Below are positions 41,753-50,120 of a stretch of DNA of 64,000 nt, in pieces. The number at the start of each line of letters is the position of its first letter. The first letter of the stretch is position 1. Under the pieces are notes generated by a model. The model worked only from the letters and a program-made list of their open reading frames with translations, did not search any database and was not told the origin of the DNA. A program made the position numbers and the translations under genes. Origin of the DNA: HGM13862 sp031553915 (lineage in GTDB: Bacteria; Bacillota; Dehalobacteriia; UBA4068); the NCBI GenBank assembly GCA_031553915.1, contig JAVBKT010000014.1:5461-69460 (forward strand), in the 5' to 3' direction.

Positions 41753-43228
41753 TTAGAAGGGCGGCTCATCATCTAGCAGCGGCAGACTTTCTGGCGGAGG
41801 GTTATCTGCGGCGGGCTGAGGCGGCGGAATAGCCGCGTTATTAGCGCTGCTATTGCCCACCCAGTCTTGCGCAAAATCAGCAAACAAAGTATATTCGTTA
41901 ATAAAGTTCATCAACTGGTCGCCGGTCGGGCCGTTTCTATGCTTGGCCACAATGATTTCAACCTCTTGGCTGGCCTTGTGCCGTTTCATTTCCATTTCGC
42001 CCATCTCATCATCTTCCTCATCACGATGCACGCGGTGAATCATCAGCACTACGTCGGCATCCTGCTCCAGGGCGCCTGATTCGCGCAAATGGCTGAGATT
42101 AGGTTTCTCGTTCTTCTGCTCTGCCTGGCGGGAAAGCTGTGATAGCGCCAGCACTGGCACATCCAATTCCTTTGCCATCGCTTTCAGAGAACGGGATATT
42201 TCCGCTACTTCCAGCTGGCGGTTTTCGACTCTTTTGCCAGGAGCTGCCTGCATCAGCTGAATATAGTCAATCACAATCAAATTCAGACCTTTATCCATTT
42301 TCAGCTTGCGGCATTGGCTTCTGATTTCCGCCGCGGAAATACTCATCGTATCATTAATATACATCTCTGCCTTGGAGAGCGACTGAATCGCTTTGAGCAA
42401 GCGGCGCAAATCCTGTTTGCTGGCCATGCCCTTTCTCACCAGATCATGATTGACTCTGGCCTCGGTACAAAGAATTCTTTGCACCAGCTGCTCTTTAGGC
42501 ATTTCCAGAGAAAAAACAGCGACAACTTTTTGATGTCTGGCCGAGGCGTTTTGGGCAATATTAATAGCCATCGAGGTTTTACCGACACCGGGACGGGCAG
42601 CGAGCAAGACCAGATCGCCCTTTTGCAGTCCGGATAGGAAACGCCGGTCCAAATCAGGAAAGGTTGGCACGCCGGTGACACCGCCGGCAGCCTTGATTTG
42701 GCTCATCACATCATAGACAGGCTGCATCAAATCTCGCAGCGGAAAAAGATTTTCACTACGGCGTCCTTGCCCCACGTCAAAAATGGCCTTCTCCGCCAAA
42801 TCTAGCATTTCTGAGGCATTATAACTGCCCTCATAACCATTTGCCAGGATATTGCCGGCTGCCGAGAGCAAGGCGCGGATTTGCGCTTTCTCGCGAATGA
42901 TATTGGCATAATGAGCAGCTGCGGCAGGAGCCGGCACGCTATCGAGCAGCGAAGAGATATAGGAAATACCGCCAATGCGCTCCAAATCGCCACTTACCTT
43001 TAAGGCATCGCCCACTGTAACAGGATCACAAGGCTGCGCCTCATCCACCAGCCGTGTGATGCTGCTATAGATCAGCTTATGGCTTTCCGCATAAAAATCT
43101 TCGGCGGATAATATGCCCCGCACATTGTTGGCGGCATTTTTATCCATCAAACAAGCGCCTAAAAGCGCCCGTTCCGCCTCCAGATTTTGCGGTGGTAACT
43201 TGTTAATCCTATCCTCGTTCTGACTCAT
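41753..43228 (-). CDS. dnaB: Replicative DNA helicase DnaB
   Basis: Hexameric 5'-3' helicase of the replication fork. The N-terminal domain starts with PPQNLEAERALLGACLMD; the RecA-like domain has Walker A ARPGVGKTSMAIN, Walker B LNLIVIDYIQLM and the late loop RESGALEQDADVVLMIHR. No intein interrupts it. The C-terminus carries an extra 40-residue Pro/Asn/Ala-rich tail ending LPLLDDEPPF, which resembles the acidic tip of SSB. The start overlaps the rplI end by 20 bp, with AGAGG 6 nt upstream. Confidence 0.97.
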   Translation of the reverse strand: MSQNEDRINKLPPQNLEAERALLGACLMDKNAANNVRGILSAEDFYAESHKLIYSSITRLVDEAQPCDPVTVGDALKVSGDLERIGGISYISSLLDSVPAPAAAAHYANIIREKAQIRALLSAAGNILANGYEGSYNASEMLDLAEKAIFDVGQGRRSENLFPLRDLMQPVYDVMSQIKAAGGVTGVPTFPDLDRRFLSGLQKGDLVLLAARPGVGKTSMAINIAQNASARHQKVVAVFSLEMPKEQLVQRILCTEARVNHDLVRKGMASKQDLRRLLKAIQSLSKAEMYINDTMSISAAEIRSQCRKLKMDKGLNLIVIDYIQLMQAAPGKRVENRQLEVAEISRSLKAMAKELDVPVLALSQLSRQAEQKNEKPNLSHLRESGALEQDADVVLMIHRVHRDEEDDEMGEMEMKRHKASQEVEIIVAKHRNGPTGDQLMNFINEYTLFADFAQDWVGNSSANNAAIPPPQPAADNPPPESLPLLDDEPPF

Positions 43229-43664
43229 CTTTTACCTCTATGGTTACTGTCGTGTGTACCTGCGGATACAGCTTCAAAACCGCCTGATATGTGCCTAGAC
43301 TTTTAATCTGCTCAGTGGGCTCAATTTTTTTCTTATCAACTGAGTAGCCCATCTCTTCCAGGGCTTTGGCCAAATCGCCATTAGTGACAGAACCAAACAG
43401 CTTGCCGGCTTCCCCTGCTTTGGCATAAACAACAACAACCGCATCTGTCAGGTCTTTAGCCTGCCTCTCGGCAACAGCCAGATCTTTGGCGGATTGATCC
43501 TGCTGAATCTTGATCTCATGGTTGCGTCTATTAACATTTCCGCTGTCCGCCGGAAGAGCCAAGCCTTTGGCAAAGAGAAAATTACGCGCATAGCCATCGG
43601 CAACAGTTTTGATATCGCCTTTTTTACCTAGTGATTTAATATCCTGCAATAAAATTACTTTCAT
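43209..43664 (-). CDS. rplI: 50S ribosomal protein L9 (bL9)
   Basis: Large-subunit protein (151 aa) with the N-terminal domain MKVILLQDIKSLGKKGDIKT and VADGYARNFLFAKGLALPAD signature, a long connecting helix and a C-terminal domain ending in VTIEVKDESERG. Located between yybS and dnaB in the order typical of Bacillota. A GGAGCG site precedes the ATG. The final codons overlap the dnaB start. Confidence 0.98.
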   Translation of the reverse strand: MKVILLQDIKSLGKKGDIKTVADGYARNFLFAKGLALPADSGNVNRRNHEIKIQQDQSAKDLAVAERQAKDLTDAVVVVYAKAGEAGKLFGSVTNGDLAKALEEMGYSVDKKKIEPTEQIKSLGTYQAVLKLYPQVHTTVTIEVKDESERG

Positions 43665-43697
43665 CAGTTATCGCTCCTTTCGACAAGCACCATCAGT

Positions 43698-45023
43698 TTA
43701 AGATCCGCTCTTTTTGCCCCTGTTTGCCACCTTGTTAATCTTGCCCCGAAAATCAAAGATGGGGTCAAAAAGCGCCAGAAGCATTAGCAGCAGCACGCCA
43801 TAGCGGATGAAGAAAATTAAGACAGCGCATAATAAAATTTTCAAAAAGACAAAAAAGCTGTCCAGTTCAAAGACCCACATCATAAAGGAGAGACCGCAAA
43901 CAAAAAGGATGCAGCCAAAAGCATAGAGCAAATTCAAGCCCAAATCATTCATCCAGACAATGCCCAGATTATCGCCCAGTAGATAAAAGGCGAGACCGGC
44001 AATTACTCCCCAGCTCATTTTCCAATTAATCCGCCAATCTCTGAAATGGGGCAGCTTAGCAATGCCATATTTGGATGAACGCAAAGCCGCAGCGGCAATC
44101 AGATAGGATAGCGCGGCAGTGACAATCGAGCCGATAATGACAATGGCCGGCAGCAGCGACAAAAGAGTGTCTGTCAGATTTGCCACATACATATCCATGG
44201 TCATGCCCGCCGGCAGCAAATTATCATAACCCATCGACGCCATATCCCGCATCATATTGGTCACAACAAGCTGATATTGATCAGTCAGCACGCTAAAAGG
44301 CAGCCCTTCAAAAAACGATGCCAGCATAATGCCGAGTATCGAGGCAAAAGCAGCAATCAGTGCAGCTATCCCCAAGGCAAACAGCGGCTTTTTCGCCATA
44401 CGCAAGCAATACGCCAAGACGAGGGCCAAAGTCCCGTAGCGGATAATCATCAGCGCGGCAGCAGGCACGCCAAAAATGAGCGCCGAAAAGCCAAAGGATA
44501 AGATCAGGCCGACAATGGCCGGCTTCATCCCCCAGCGGAAGGCCAGCAATAGCAGTGGCAGCGGCAAAAATAAATCTGCCACAATATTGAGCAGCGGCAC
44601 ATATTCACTGATCATGATCAGGGCAATAGTGGCGGCAGTCATAATCAGGCTGACCATTAAGCTGCGCCCGTTCAACTGGTCTTCAGTTGGCAGTTCTTTG
44701 GCTGGCTGTGGCGGCGCCTTCGGCGCTGTCACTATTGGTGTAGCTTCCGGCCCGGCAGCGGAAAGAGGCAGGGACACATCCTCATCATCTTCCAGGCGGT
44801 CATACCAGCTGCGGCGCGCAGAAAGAGGCAAAGAAACCTCATCGTCATTGTCGGCTGTTTCTTCAGCCGCATCTTCCGTGACAAGAGGGTCTTGGCCATC
44901 ACCATTGCTGCTGCTTGGTTCATCTTCTATGTCCGCAGTCTCTTCCTGCGGGGGCAGCTCAGCAGCGTTTGCGGGGTCATCCGCACGATATTCTTCATCA
45001 GGAGAAAATTTCTTTTCCGGCAA
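43698..45023 (-). CDS. DUF2232 (YybS-like) membrane protein with acidic N-terminal region
   Basis: Polytopic membrane protein of the YybS family, usually encoded with rplI and dnaB. About 130 N-terminal residues are hydrophilic and rich in Glu, Asp, Ser and Pro, with a repeated DDEVSLPLSARRSWYDRLED type segment, followed by eight or so helices (MVSLIMTAATIALIMISEYV onward). The TTG at 45023 has GGAAGGA 8 nt upstream; a TTG at 45047 is the other possibility. The disordered N-terminus gives no homology to decide. Function unknown. Confidence 0.83.
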   Translation of the reverse strand: MPEKKFSPDEEYRADDPANAAELPPQEETADIEDEPSSSNGDGQDPLVTEDAAEETADNDDEVSLPLSARRSWYDRLEDDEDVSLPLSAAGPEATPIVTAPKAPPQPAKELPTEDQLNGRSLMVSLIMTAATIALIMISEYVPLLNIVADLFLPLPLLLLAFRWGMKPAIVGLILSFGFSALIFGVPAAALMIIRYGTLALVLAYCLRMAKKPLFALGIAALIAAFASILGIMLASFFEGLPFSVLTDQYQLVVTNMMRDMASMGYDNLLPAGMTMDMYVANLTDTLLSLLPAIVIIGSIVTAALSYLIAAAALRSSKYGIAKLPHFRDWRINWKMSWGVIAGLAFYLLGDNLGIVWMNDLGLNLLYAFGCILFVCGLSFMMWVFELDSFFVFLKILLCAVLIFFIRYGVLLLMLLALFDPIFDFRGKINKVANRGKKSGS

Positions 45024-45140
45024 AGCACTCTTCCTTCCATAAGTCAAGACATCTATAGCCTAGTCAGTTTATTATATTCATACCAGTTCGTTATCTGGAT
45101 AAAGAATCCCTGCACCTGTTTTAAGATTAAGCGGTAACTT

Positions 45141-45995
45141 CTAGCAAGAGCAGGCAATGCTGCCAATATGCGAATATGTCATCGAGATGCCGCCCATCGG
45201 CACAATAATTACTTCTTTATATTGCCGCTTGTCTAAAATCTGCCGGCTGAGTATTTTGGCCTGCGCCAAAGCAGCGCAATGGGAGATCACCAGCGTTCTA
45301 TTACTGGTATCAAGCGGGCTGTTGATAAAAATTTCTGCGATAGCATTAAGCCCTTTGCTAAAGGAGCGGGGTTTTTCTACCAGACGGATTTCACCTTTGC
45401 CATTATCGCTCAAAATCGGCTTAATTTTCAGCAATATGGCCAGACGGCCCTGAATCTGGTTGATGCGGCCGCTTTTAACCAGGTTATCGATATTATCCAC
45501 CAAAACAAACAGCTGATGCTCTGCGCAATAAGCCTCTGCCGCAGCCATAACTTTTTCAAAGCTACCGCCCTGGTCTATCGCTTCCCGCAGCTTAATCGCT
45601 AAAGCTGTCTCCCCCACGCTGGACAGGCCGGAATCAATCACCGCCACTTTGAGGTGCGGATATTTTTCCTTAGCCATCTGCTGCGCTGTCAAAGCGGCAT
45701 TATGGGAGCCGGAGAGCTTGGCGGAAATGGTGATGATAAATACTCCCTCTTCCGCCGCTGCCATTGCCTCAAGATATGCGCCCGGTGCCGGAGCCGCAGT
45801 GCGCGGAGTTTGTTTTGTTGCTACCAAAGCCCGCAACAGGGCTTCATCATCTAGATTGAAATCGTCAACAAAAGTCTGGTCATCGCAATATATGGTCAAG
45901 GGCGCGACAGCTATATCCAGCCGCTCACGCAGTGATTGGTCAAGATCAATAGAGCTATCGGCAATTAAAACAAATCTTTTTTTGCTTTTTTCCAT
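45141..45995 (-). CDS. DegV family fatty-acid-binding protein
   Basis: DegV proteins bind a fatty acid; FakB members present it to the kinase FakA. The 284-residue protein shows FVLIADSSIDLDQSLRERLD, the ligand-loop TPRTAAPAPGAYLEAM, the Ser/His region ITISAKLSGSHNAALTAQQM and VIDSGLSSVGETALAIKL. GGAGG lies 7 nt before the ATG at 45995. No fakA gene is in view. It is the third gene of a minus-strand run (mltG, U32 peptidase, degV) under one promoter. Confidence 0.92.
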   Translation of the reverse strand: MEKSKKRFVLIADSSIDLDQSLRERLDIAVAPLTIYCDDQTFVDDFNLDDEALLRALVATKQTPRTAAPAPGAYLEAMAAAEEGVFIITISAKLSGSHNAALTAQQMAKEKYPHLKVAVIDSGLSSVGETALAIKLREAIDQGGSFEKVMAAAEAYCAEHQLFVLVDNIDNLVKSGRINQIQGRLAILLKIKPILSDNGKGEIRLVEKPRSFSKGLNAIAEIFINSPLDTSNRTLVISHCAALAQAKILSRQILDKRQYKEVIIVPMGGISMTYSHIGSIACSC

Positions 45996-46015
45996 TGCAG
46001 CACCTCCAGCAAACA

Positions 46016-47233
46016 TCACTTGGCCGGCCGGCGGACAATCAGCGGGCAAGCAATATCCTCCTCAATTTCTGCAGGTATGGTAATTATCTGGCGCGGGTGA
46101 CGGGCCGCGGTGAGTGGCAAGCCGTCCTCATCATAAATATGCTGAACGTTAAAGCCAATATTAGCGCTGCCGGGCAGCAAAATTTCCAGCTCATCACCAA
46201 TGCCGATATGATTGCGCTGTTCCAGCACCAGCTTATCGCCTTGTTTCTCCTTTAGCACAGCGGTAAAATCATAACCACGCACATAGCCGCCGTCCTCATA
46301 ACGCATAGACTCAGCCCCCGGGTTGTGTTGGGCAAAAGCATCCGTATATTCACGGTGACTGATTTTGGTCAATTCCTCCGGCCAGCTTTCCTGACAGTGA
46401 TAGCCTGCGGGATCGGCGCAGTAAGCGTCGATTGCCGCCCGGTAAATCCGCACCGCATTGGCCACATAATAGGCGCTTTTGTTGCGCCCTTCTATTTTTA
46501 ATCCGGCAAAACCGCTTTGGCAGAGTGCGGGGATATAATCAAGCAAACAGAGATCCTTGCTGTTCATAATATAGCTGCCGCGAACATCTTCACTGATAGC
46601 AAAATATTCACCCGGGCGCTTTTCTTCCATCAAAGCATAGCTATAGCGGCAAGGATGACTGCAATTGCCCTGGTTGGCAGAGCGGCTAGTCATCACGCTG
46701 CTCAGCAAACAGCGGCCGGAATAAGAAATGCACATGGCTCCATGAACAAAAATCTCTGTCTCAATGCTGCTTTTGGCGCTGATTTCCGCAGCCTCTGCCA
46801 GGGACAATTCCCGCCCGAGGATGATTCGCGCCGCTCCCTGCCGATGCCAAAAATCAGCTGCCAGCCAGTTGGTATTATTGGTCTGGGTGCTGATATGAAT
46901 AGCTAGCTTGGGCGCATATGTCTGCGCCAGCAGCAAGGTACCCGGGTCAGAGATAATCAGGGCATCCGGGTTGATAGCTGCCAATTGCTGCAAATACTCA
47001 GGCAGGGCGCTAATATCCTGGTTGCGCATATAAGCATTGACCGCGATATAGAGTTTTTTGCCCATTTGCCGGGCCAAGCTGACTGCCTCTTTGATCTCTG
47101 CCAGAGTAAAGCCGGAATTAAGACGCAGCGAATAATCCCCGCCGCCAATATAGGCCGCGTCAGCGCCATACGAATAGGCAAAAAACAGCTTTTCAAGATC
47201 ACCGGCCGGCGCTAGCAACTCCGGTTTATTCAT
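46016..47233 (-). CDS. U32 family peptidase
   Basis: Protein of 405 aa with the U32 start KPELLAPAGDLEKLFFAYS and GADAAYIGGGDYSLR, and the family signature EIFVHGAMCISYSGRCLLSS followed by RSANQGNCSHPCRYSYAL, whose cysteines probably hold an Fe-S cluster. Relatives act in tRNA or rRNA hydroxylation (TrhP/RlhA) or ubiquinone synthesis (UbiU/V); true peptidase activity is doubtful. In Bacillota the gene commonly follows mltG, as here. Start at ATG 47233, with a GTG at 47239 as alternative; GGGAG lies upstream. Confidence 0.93.
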   Translation of the reverse strand: MNKPELLAPAGDLEKLFFAYSYGADAAYIGGGDYSLRLNSGFTLAEIKEAVSLARQMGKKLYIAVNAYMRNQDISALPEYLQQLAAINPDALIISDPGTLLLAQTYAPKLAIHISTQTNNTNWLAADFWHRQGAARIILGRELSLAEAAEISAKSSIETEIFVHGAMCISYSGRCLLSSVMTSRSANQGNCSHPCRYSYALMEEKRPGEYFAISEDVRGSYIMNSKDLCLLDYIPALCQSGFAGLKIEGRNKSAYYVANAVRIYRAAIDAYCADPAGYHCQESWPEELTKISHREYTDAFAQHNPGAESMRYEDGGYVRGYDFTAVLKEKQGDKLVLEQRNHIGIGDELEILLPGSANIGFNVQHIYDEDGLPLTAARHPRQIITIPAEIEEDIACPLIVRRPAK

Positions 47234-47288
47234 CTGCACTCATTCTCCCTCATAAAAAACGGTTTCCCGGGATTTCCAATTCCTGCAC

Positions 47289-48299
47289 CTATTCCTCTTC
47301 TACAAAGTTGTCATGCTCCGCGAAGGTCTTGCTGAAAAAATGTGAACCGTCAGAGCGGGCGCGGAAATAGAGATAATCCGACTCTTCAGGGTTTAGGGCA
47401 GCTTCAATAGAGGCTTTGCCGGGAGAGGCAATCGGGCCGGGCGGTAACCCTTCATGCTTATAAGTGTTATAGACATTATCAATTTCCAGATCAGCATAAA
47501 GCAGCGGATATTTGGGTTCGCCGAGAATAAATTGTACTGTTGCGCAGGATTCTAATTTTGTAGGCAAATCTAAACGGTTATAAAAGACGCTGGCAATCAG
47601 GGCGCGCTCATCATCTTTTTTGCCCTCTTTCTCCACAATAGAAGCCATGGTAATCACTTCATAAATGCTGCGCCCGTCAGCCGCGATAACTTCATCATAC
47701 TTATTGTCTTCCCAGACCTTGACAAACTGGTCGAGCAGCATTTTCACAATCTGTTCCTCGCTCCAGGTTTGGTCTATCATATATGTTTCCGGGAAGAGAA
47801 AGCCCTCCAGGCGGGTCGCCGGCTCAACCGCTGTCTCCGGAATAAAGGGATAGGCGGAAAAATCACCGTTTGCGGCATAAGCAAGATACTTATCTACTGT
47901 CCCCAGGCCAGCCTGTTCCAGCTTGGCGGCAACCTCTTTCACTGTCCAGCCCTCGACAATAGTCACCCGTACCTGGCCGTCGCGGTTATATGTGCCCAGC
48001 ACCAGCAGCTCACAAACCTGGCGCACGCTCCAATTCCCGGCGTCAAATTGATAAGTGCCTGCCTTCAGCTGGCTGTCAACATCATTTTGCCCGGCATAAT
48101 AGCGGAAATAGCGGCTGTTTTTAACCAGCCCGGCTTCTGCCAGAGTATCGGCAATAGCAGCGGTAGAGCTGCCATCTTCAATAGTAACCTCTATGTTTTC
48201 CGCAATAGTAATATCAGCGCTAATTATTTTTACGCCAACCAATAAGGCGATAGCTATCACCAACAAAGCTGCAATGATAATAATAAGAACCTTTTTCAT
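47289..48299 (-). CDS. mltG: Endolytic murein transglycosylase MltG
   Basis: Membrane-anchored enzyme that cuts nascent glycan strands and sets their length. One N-terminal helix (KVLIIIIAALLVIAIALLVG), a LysM-like domain (VTIEDGSSTAAIADTLAEAG) and the YceG catalytic domain with the conserved LEGFLFPETY, catalytic Glu in ASIVEKEGKKDDERALIASV, and GLPPGPIASPGKASIEAALN. 336 aa. GGAGG lies 7 nt before the ATG at 48299; the longer open frame to 48356 has no site. Confidence 0.96.
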   Translation of the reverse strand: MKKVLIIIIAALLVIAIALLVGVKIISADITIAENIEVTIEDGSSTAAIADTLAEAGLVKNSRYFRYYAGQNDVDSQLKAGTYQFDAGNWSVRQVCELLVLGTYNRDGQVRVTIVEGWTVKEVAAKLEQAGLGTVDKYLAYAANGDFSAYPFIPETAVEPATRLEGFLFPETYMIDQTWSEEQIVKMLLDQFVKVWEDNKYDEVIAADGRSIYEVITMASIVEKEGKKDDERALIASVFYNRLDLPTKLESCATVQFILGEPKYPLLYADLEIDNVYNTYKHEGLPPGPIASPGKASIEAALNPEESDYLYFRARSDGSHFFSKTFAEHDNFVEEE

Positions 48300-48393
48300 C
48301 AATCTACCTCCGTTTTTCGGCCCGCTTGCTTTGTGTCCCGACTCCCGCTGCACCAACTGGCTTTAGCAAGCGAAACTTTCGGCCTCAGCAGCT

Positions 48394-48422
48394 ATTATAC
48401 CATATTTCGGCTTCTTCGACAA
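48394..48422 (-). promoter_or_regulatory. Promoter of mltG-U32-degV
   Basis: Minus strand: TTGTCG (48417-48422), 17 bp, TATAAT (48394-48399). Confidence 0.75.
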
Positions 48423-48505
48423 TCAAATCGCAACTATTAGCCATGGTAAAATATTGATTTATTTCTGAACAAAATATTCCCCAAACGCCGCCTGGTGAAG
48501 ACACC

Positions 48506-48789
48506 TTAGCTATTAGGGATGTGAACCCCATACGGTTTTGGCGGGAAAACGCTGGCATCTCCCGATAAAAACATTGTTTCCCGTAGATATACTACGAAAA
48601 GCAATGTTTTCACCAGGATCTGCTCACTGTTTTCTCGCCAAAACTGCCGACACCCCCGACGGATGGATAGTCGGGCTGGGCCAGGCAGAGCGACGAAGGC
48701 AGGCTGCCTGCCTGTCTAGGAGCGATAACGAAGCTCCAGCTCGACCATCCGCCGTCCGGGGCGCATGAGTTCGCATCCCTAATGGCTAA
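48506..48789. repeat. 284-bp imperfect palindromic element with three arms
   Basis: Outer stem 48506-48526 with 48769-48789 (19 of 21 Watson-Crick, the other two G-U on the plus strand). Arm A: 48534-48550 pairs with 48629-48645 (17 of 17 with two G-U), capped by AAAACATTG/CAATGTTTT (48568-48576, 48602-48610) and CGTAG/CTACG (48582-48586, 48592-48596). Arm B: about 48651-48678 pairs with 48736-48760, with internal hairpins GGCAGG/CCTGCC and GGAGC/GCTCC. No protein-coding gene in it. It could be a non-autonomous mobile element or a structured RNA. The flanking gaps (48423-48505, 48790-48858) hold nothing else that I see. Confidence 0.8.
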
Positions 48790-48858
48790 ATGCTCCTGAT
48801 ATTCGACTGCCACAAAAAGTAGGAGCTTGATTAATTTGTTTTCACCCGGCCAATAAAC

Positions 48859-48891
48859 AAAAGGACTTAAGCTTAGGCTTAAGTCCTTTTT
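48859..48891 (-). terminator. Terminator of rpsF-ssb-rpsR
   Basis: Stem AAAAGGACTTAAGC / GCTTAAGTCCTTTT with a TTAG loop (48859-48872, 48877-48890). Confidence 0.88.
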
Positions 48892-48907
48892 CAAGCAATT
48901 ATCCGCT

Positions 48908-49180
48908 TTATTCGCTGGTATAGGGCAATAAAGCAACGATACGCGCCCGCTTGATAGCTTCGGTCAACTGGCGCTGGTGTTTGGCGCAGTTGCCGGAGAT
49001 ACGGCGAGGCAAAATTTTGCCACGTTCCGTGACATATTTTTTCAATTTGGCAATATCTTTATAGTCGATATTTTCAGCTTTGTCTACACAAAAGCTGCAA
49101 ACACGACGACGTCCGCGGCGGGGGCCTTTGCCACGTCCGGAATATTCACGGTCGCCGTGGTTGTTTTTATAATCAGCCAT
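48908..49180 (-). CDS. rpsR: 30S ribosomal protein S18 (bS18), zinc-binding form
   Basis: Small-subunit protein (90 aa) that pairs with S6 on the platform. It has a basic Gly/Arg-rich N-terminus (SGRGKGPRRGRRR), the zinc-type CSFCVDKAENIDYKDIAKLK with two Cys plus a later Cys in ISGNCAKHQRQL, and the end RARIVALLPYTSE. GGAGG precedes the ATG. Last gene of the rpsF-ssb-rpsR operon. Confidence 0.98.
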   Translation of the reverse strand: MADYKNNHGDREYSGRGKGPRRGRRRVCSFCVDKAENIDYKDIAKLKKYVTERGKILPRRISGNCAKHQRQLTEAIKRARIVALLPYTSE

Positions 49181-49220
49181 GCTACTTCCTCCATTTTAGA
49201 TTCTTTTAACCAAAGACGTT

Positions 49221-49646
49221 TTAGAAGGGCAGATCATCATCGCCAACCATATCCGCATCATTATTCTGAGCGAAAGGGCTGCTTTCTGCGGCTTCGTTAA
49301 AAGGAGCTGAACTGCTTGAACTGCTGTCTTTTGGCGACAGGAAACGCACATCATCCGCAACAACCTCAGCAGCTCTGCGTCTGGTGCCGTCTTTTGCCTC
49401 ATAGCTTCTGATCTGCAGAGTGCCCTCTACTGCGCAAAGCTTACCTTTGGCCAGATAGTTAGAGCAATGCTCAGCCTGCTGACGCCAAACAACGATATCA
49501 ATAAAATCAGTCTCTCGTTCGCCTTCGGCATTCTTATATTTGCGGTCTACTGCCAAAGTAAAGCTGGCAACAGCAATACCGCTCTTGGTATAACGCAACT
49601 CGGGATCCTGGGTAAGCCTGCCTATCAAAATGATTCGGTTAAGCAT
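49221..49646 (-). CDS. ssb: Single-stranded DNA-binding protein
   Basis: OB-fold protein (141 aa) that coats single-stranded DNA: MLNRIILIGRLTQDPELRYT, FTLAVDRKYKN, TDFIDIVVWRQQAEHCSNYL and VEGTLQIRSYEAKDGT. After a short Ser/Asn-rich linker it ends in the acidic tip VGDDDLPF that recruits partner proteins. Lies between rpsF and rpsR, the standard order. The linker is short for the family. Confidence 0.98.
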   Translation of the reverse strand: MLNRIILIGRLTQDPELRYTKSGIAVASFTLAVDRKYKNAEGERETDFIDIVVWRQQAEHCSNYLAKGKLCAVEGTLQIRSYEAKDGTRRRAAEVVADDVRFLSPKDSSSSSSAPFNEAAESSPFAQNNDADMVGDDDLPF

Positions 49647-49668
49647 TCTTCTATCACCTTATCCCTTC

Positions 49669-49956
49669 CTATTCTTCTACTCTCGTTACCAGGTAGCGCA
49701 TAACTTCATCAGCAATTTTGAAGTTACGTTCCAGTTCCATCGGCAATTCCGCGGAACCGTTAATACGCAGCAGGACATAATATCCTTCACGTAATTTTTC
49801 AATCTCATAAGCCAGCCTTTTTTTACCCCAAGGCTCAGTCTTTAAGATTTCGCCACCATTGGCTTGGATCAGCGCATTAAATTTTTCAATAACCTCGGTA
49901 TATTTATCATCTTCCAAATTAGGCTTGATAATATACATGACTTCATATTCGCGCAA
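49669..49956 (-). CDS. rpsF: 30S ribosomal protein S6 (bS6), TTG start
   Basis: Small-subunit protein with the S6 fold: REYEVMYIIKPNLEDDKYTE, EPWGKKRLAYEIEKLREGYY and a C-terminal NFKIADEVMRYLVTRVEE. The open frame extends 27 codons further, but the family starts with M-REYEVMYII, and the TTG at 49956 sits 8 nt after AGGAGG, so translation should begin there (95 aa). The leader in front may bind the S6-S18 complex. Confidence 0.96.
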   Translation of the reverse strand: MREYEVMYIIKPNLEDDKYTEVIEKFNALIQANGGEILKTEPWGKKRLAYEIEKLREGYYVLLRINGSAELPMELERNFKIADEVMRYLVTRVEE

Positions 49957-49985
49957 TCCAATCACCTCCTCCCTTTGGACTAACG

Positions 49986-50022
49986 GTCTTGACTTTAGCG
50001 ACAAAAAAGCCGCTGTCAAGAC
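49986..50022 (-). promoter_or_regulatory. Putative rpsF leader (S6:S18-binding hairpin)
   Basis: In the 80-nt leader, on the minus strand, GTCTTGAC pairs with GTCAAGAC (50015-50022 with 49986-49993), an inner AGCGGC/GTCGCT stem is offset by an AAA bulge, and CCG follows the 3' arm directly, as in the known S6:S18 autoregulatory motif. Confidence 0.6.
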
Positions 50023-50044
50023 AGGGTTGTAAGACAACTATTCT

Positions 50045-50073
50045 ATTATAGCATATGCCGCCACAGGCCGCAA
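50045..50073 (-). promoter_or_regulatory. Promoter of rpsF-ssb-rpsR
   Basis: Minus strand: TTGCGG (50068-50073), 17 bp, TATAAT (50045-50050), with TG two bases before it (extended -10). Confidence 0.8.
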
Positions 50074-50120
50074 GATTTTTTTGCGACCATTAGCTACTAT
50101 TTTCTCAATGGTCAAACATA

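Noticed and set aside
48538..48936. Open frames of 76 (+) and 108 (-) codons in the palindromic element
   Set aside because: They arise from the GC-rich hairpins; no ribosome site, and both run through stem sequences on opposite strands.
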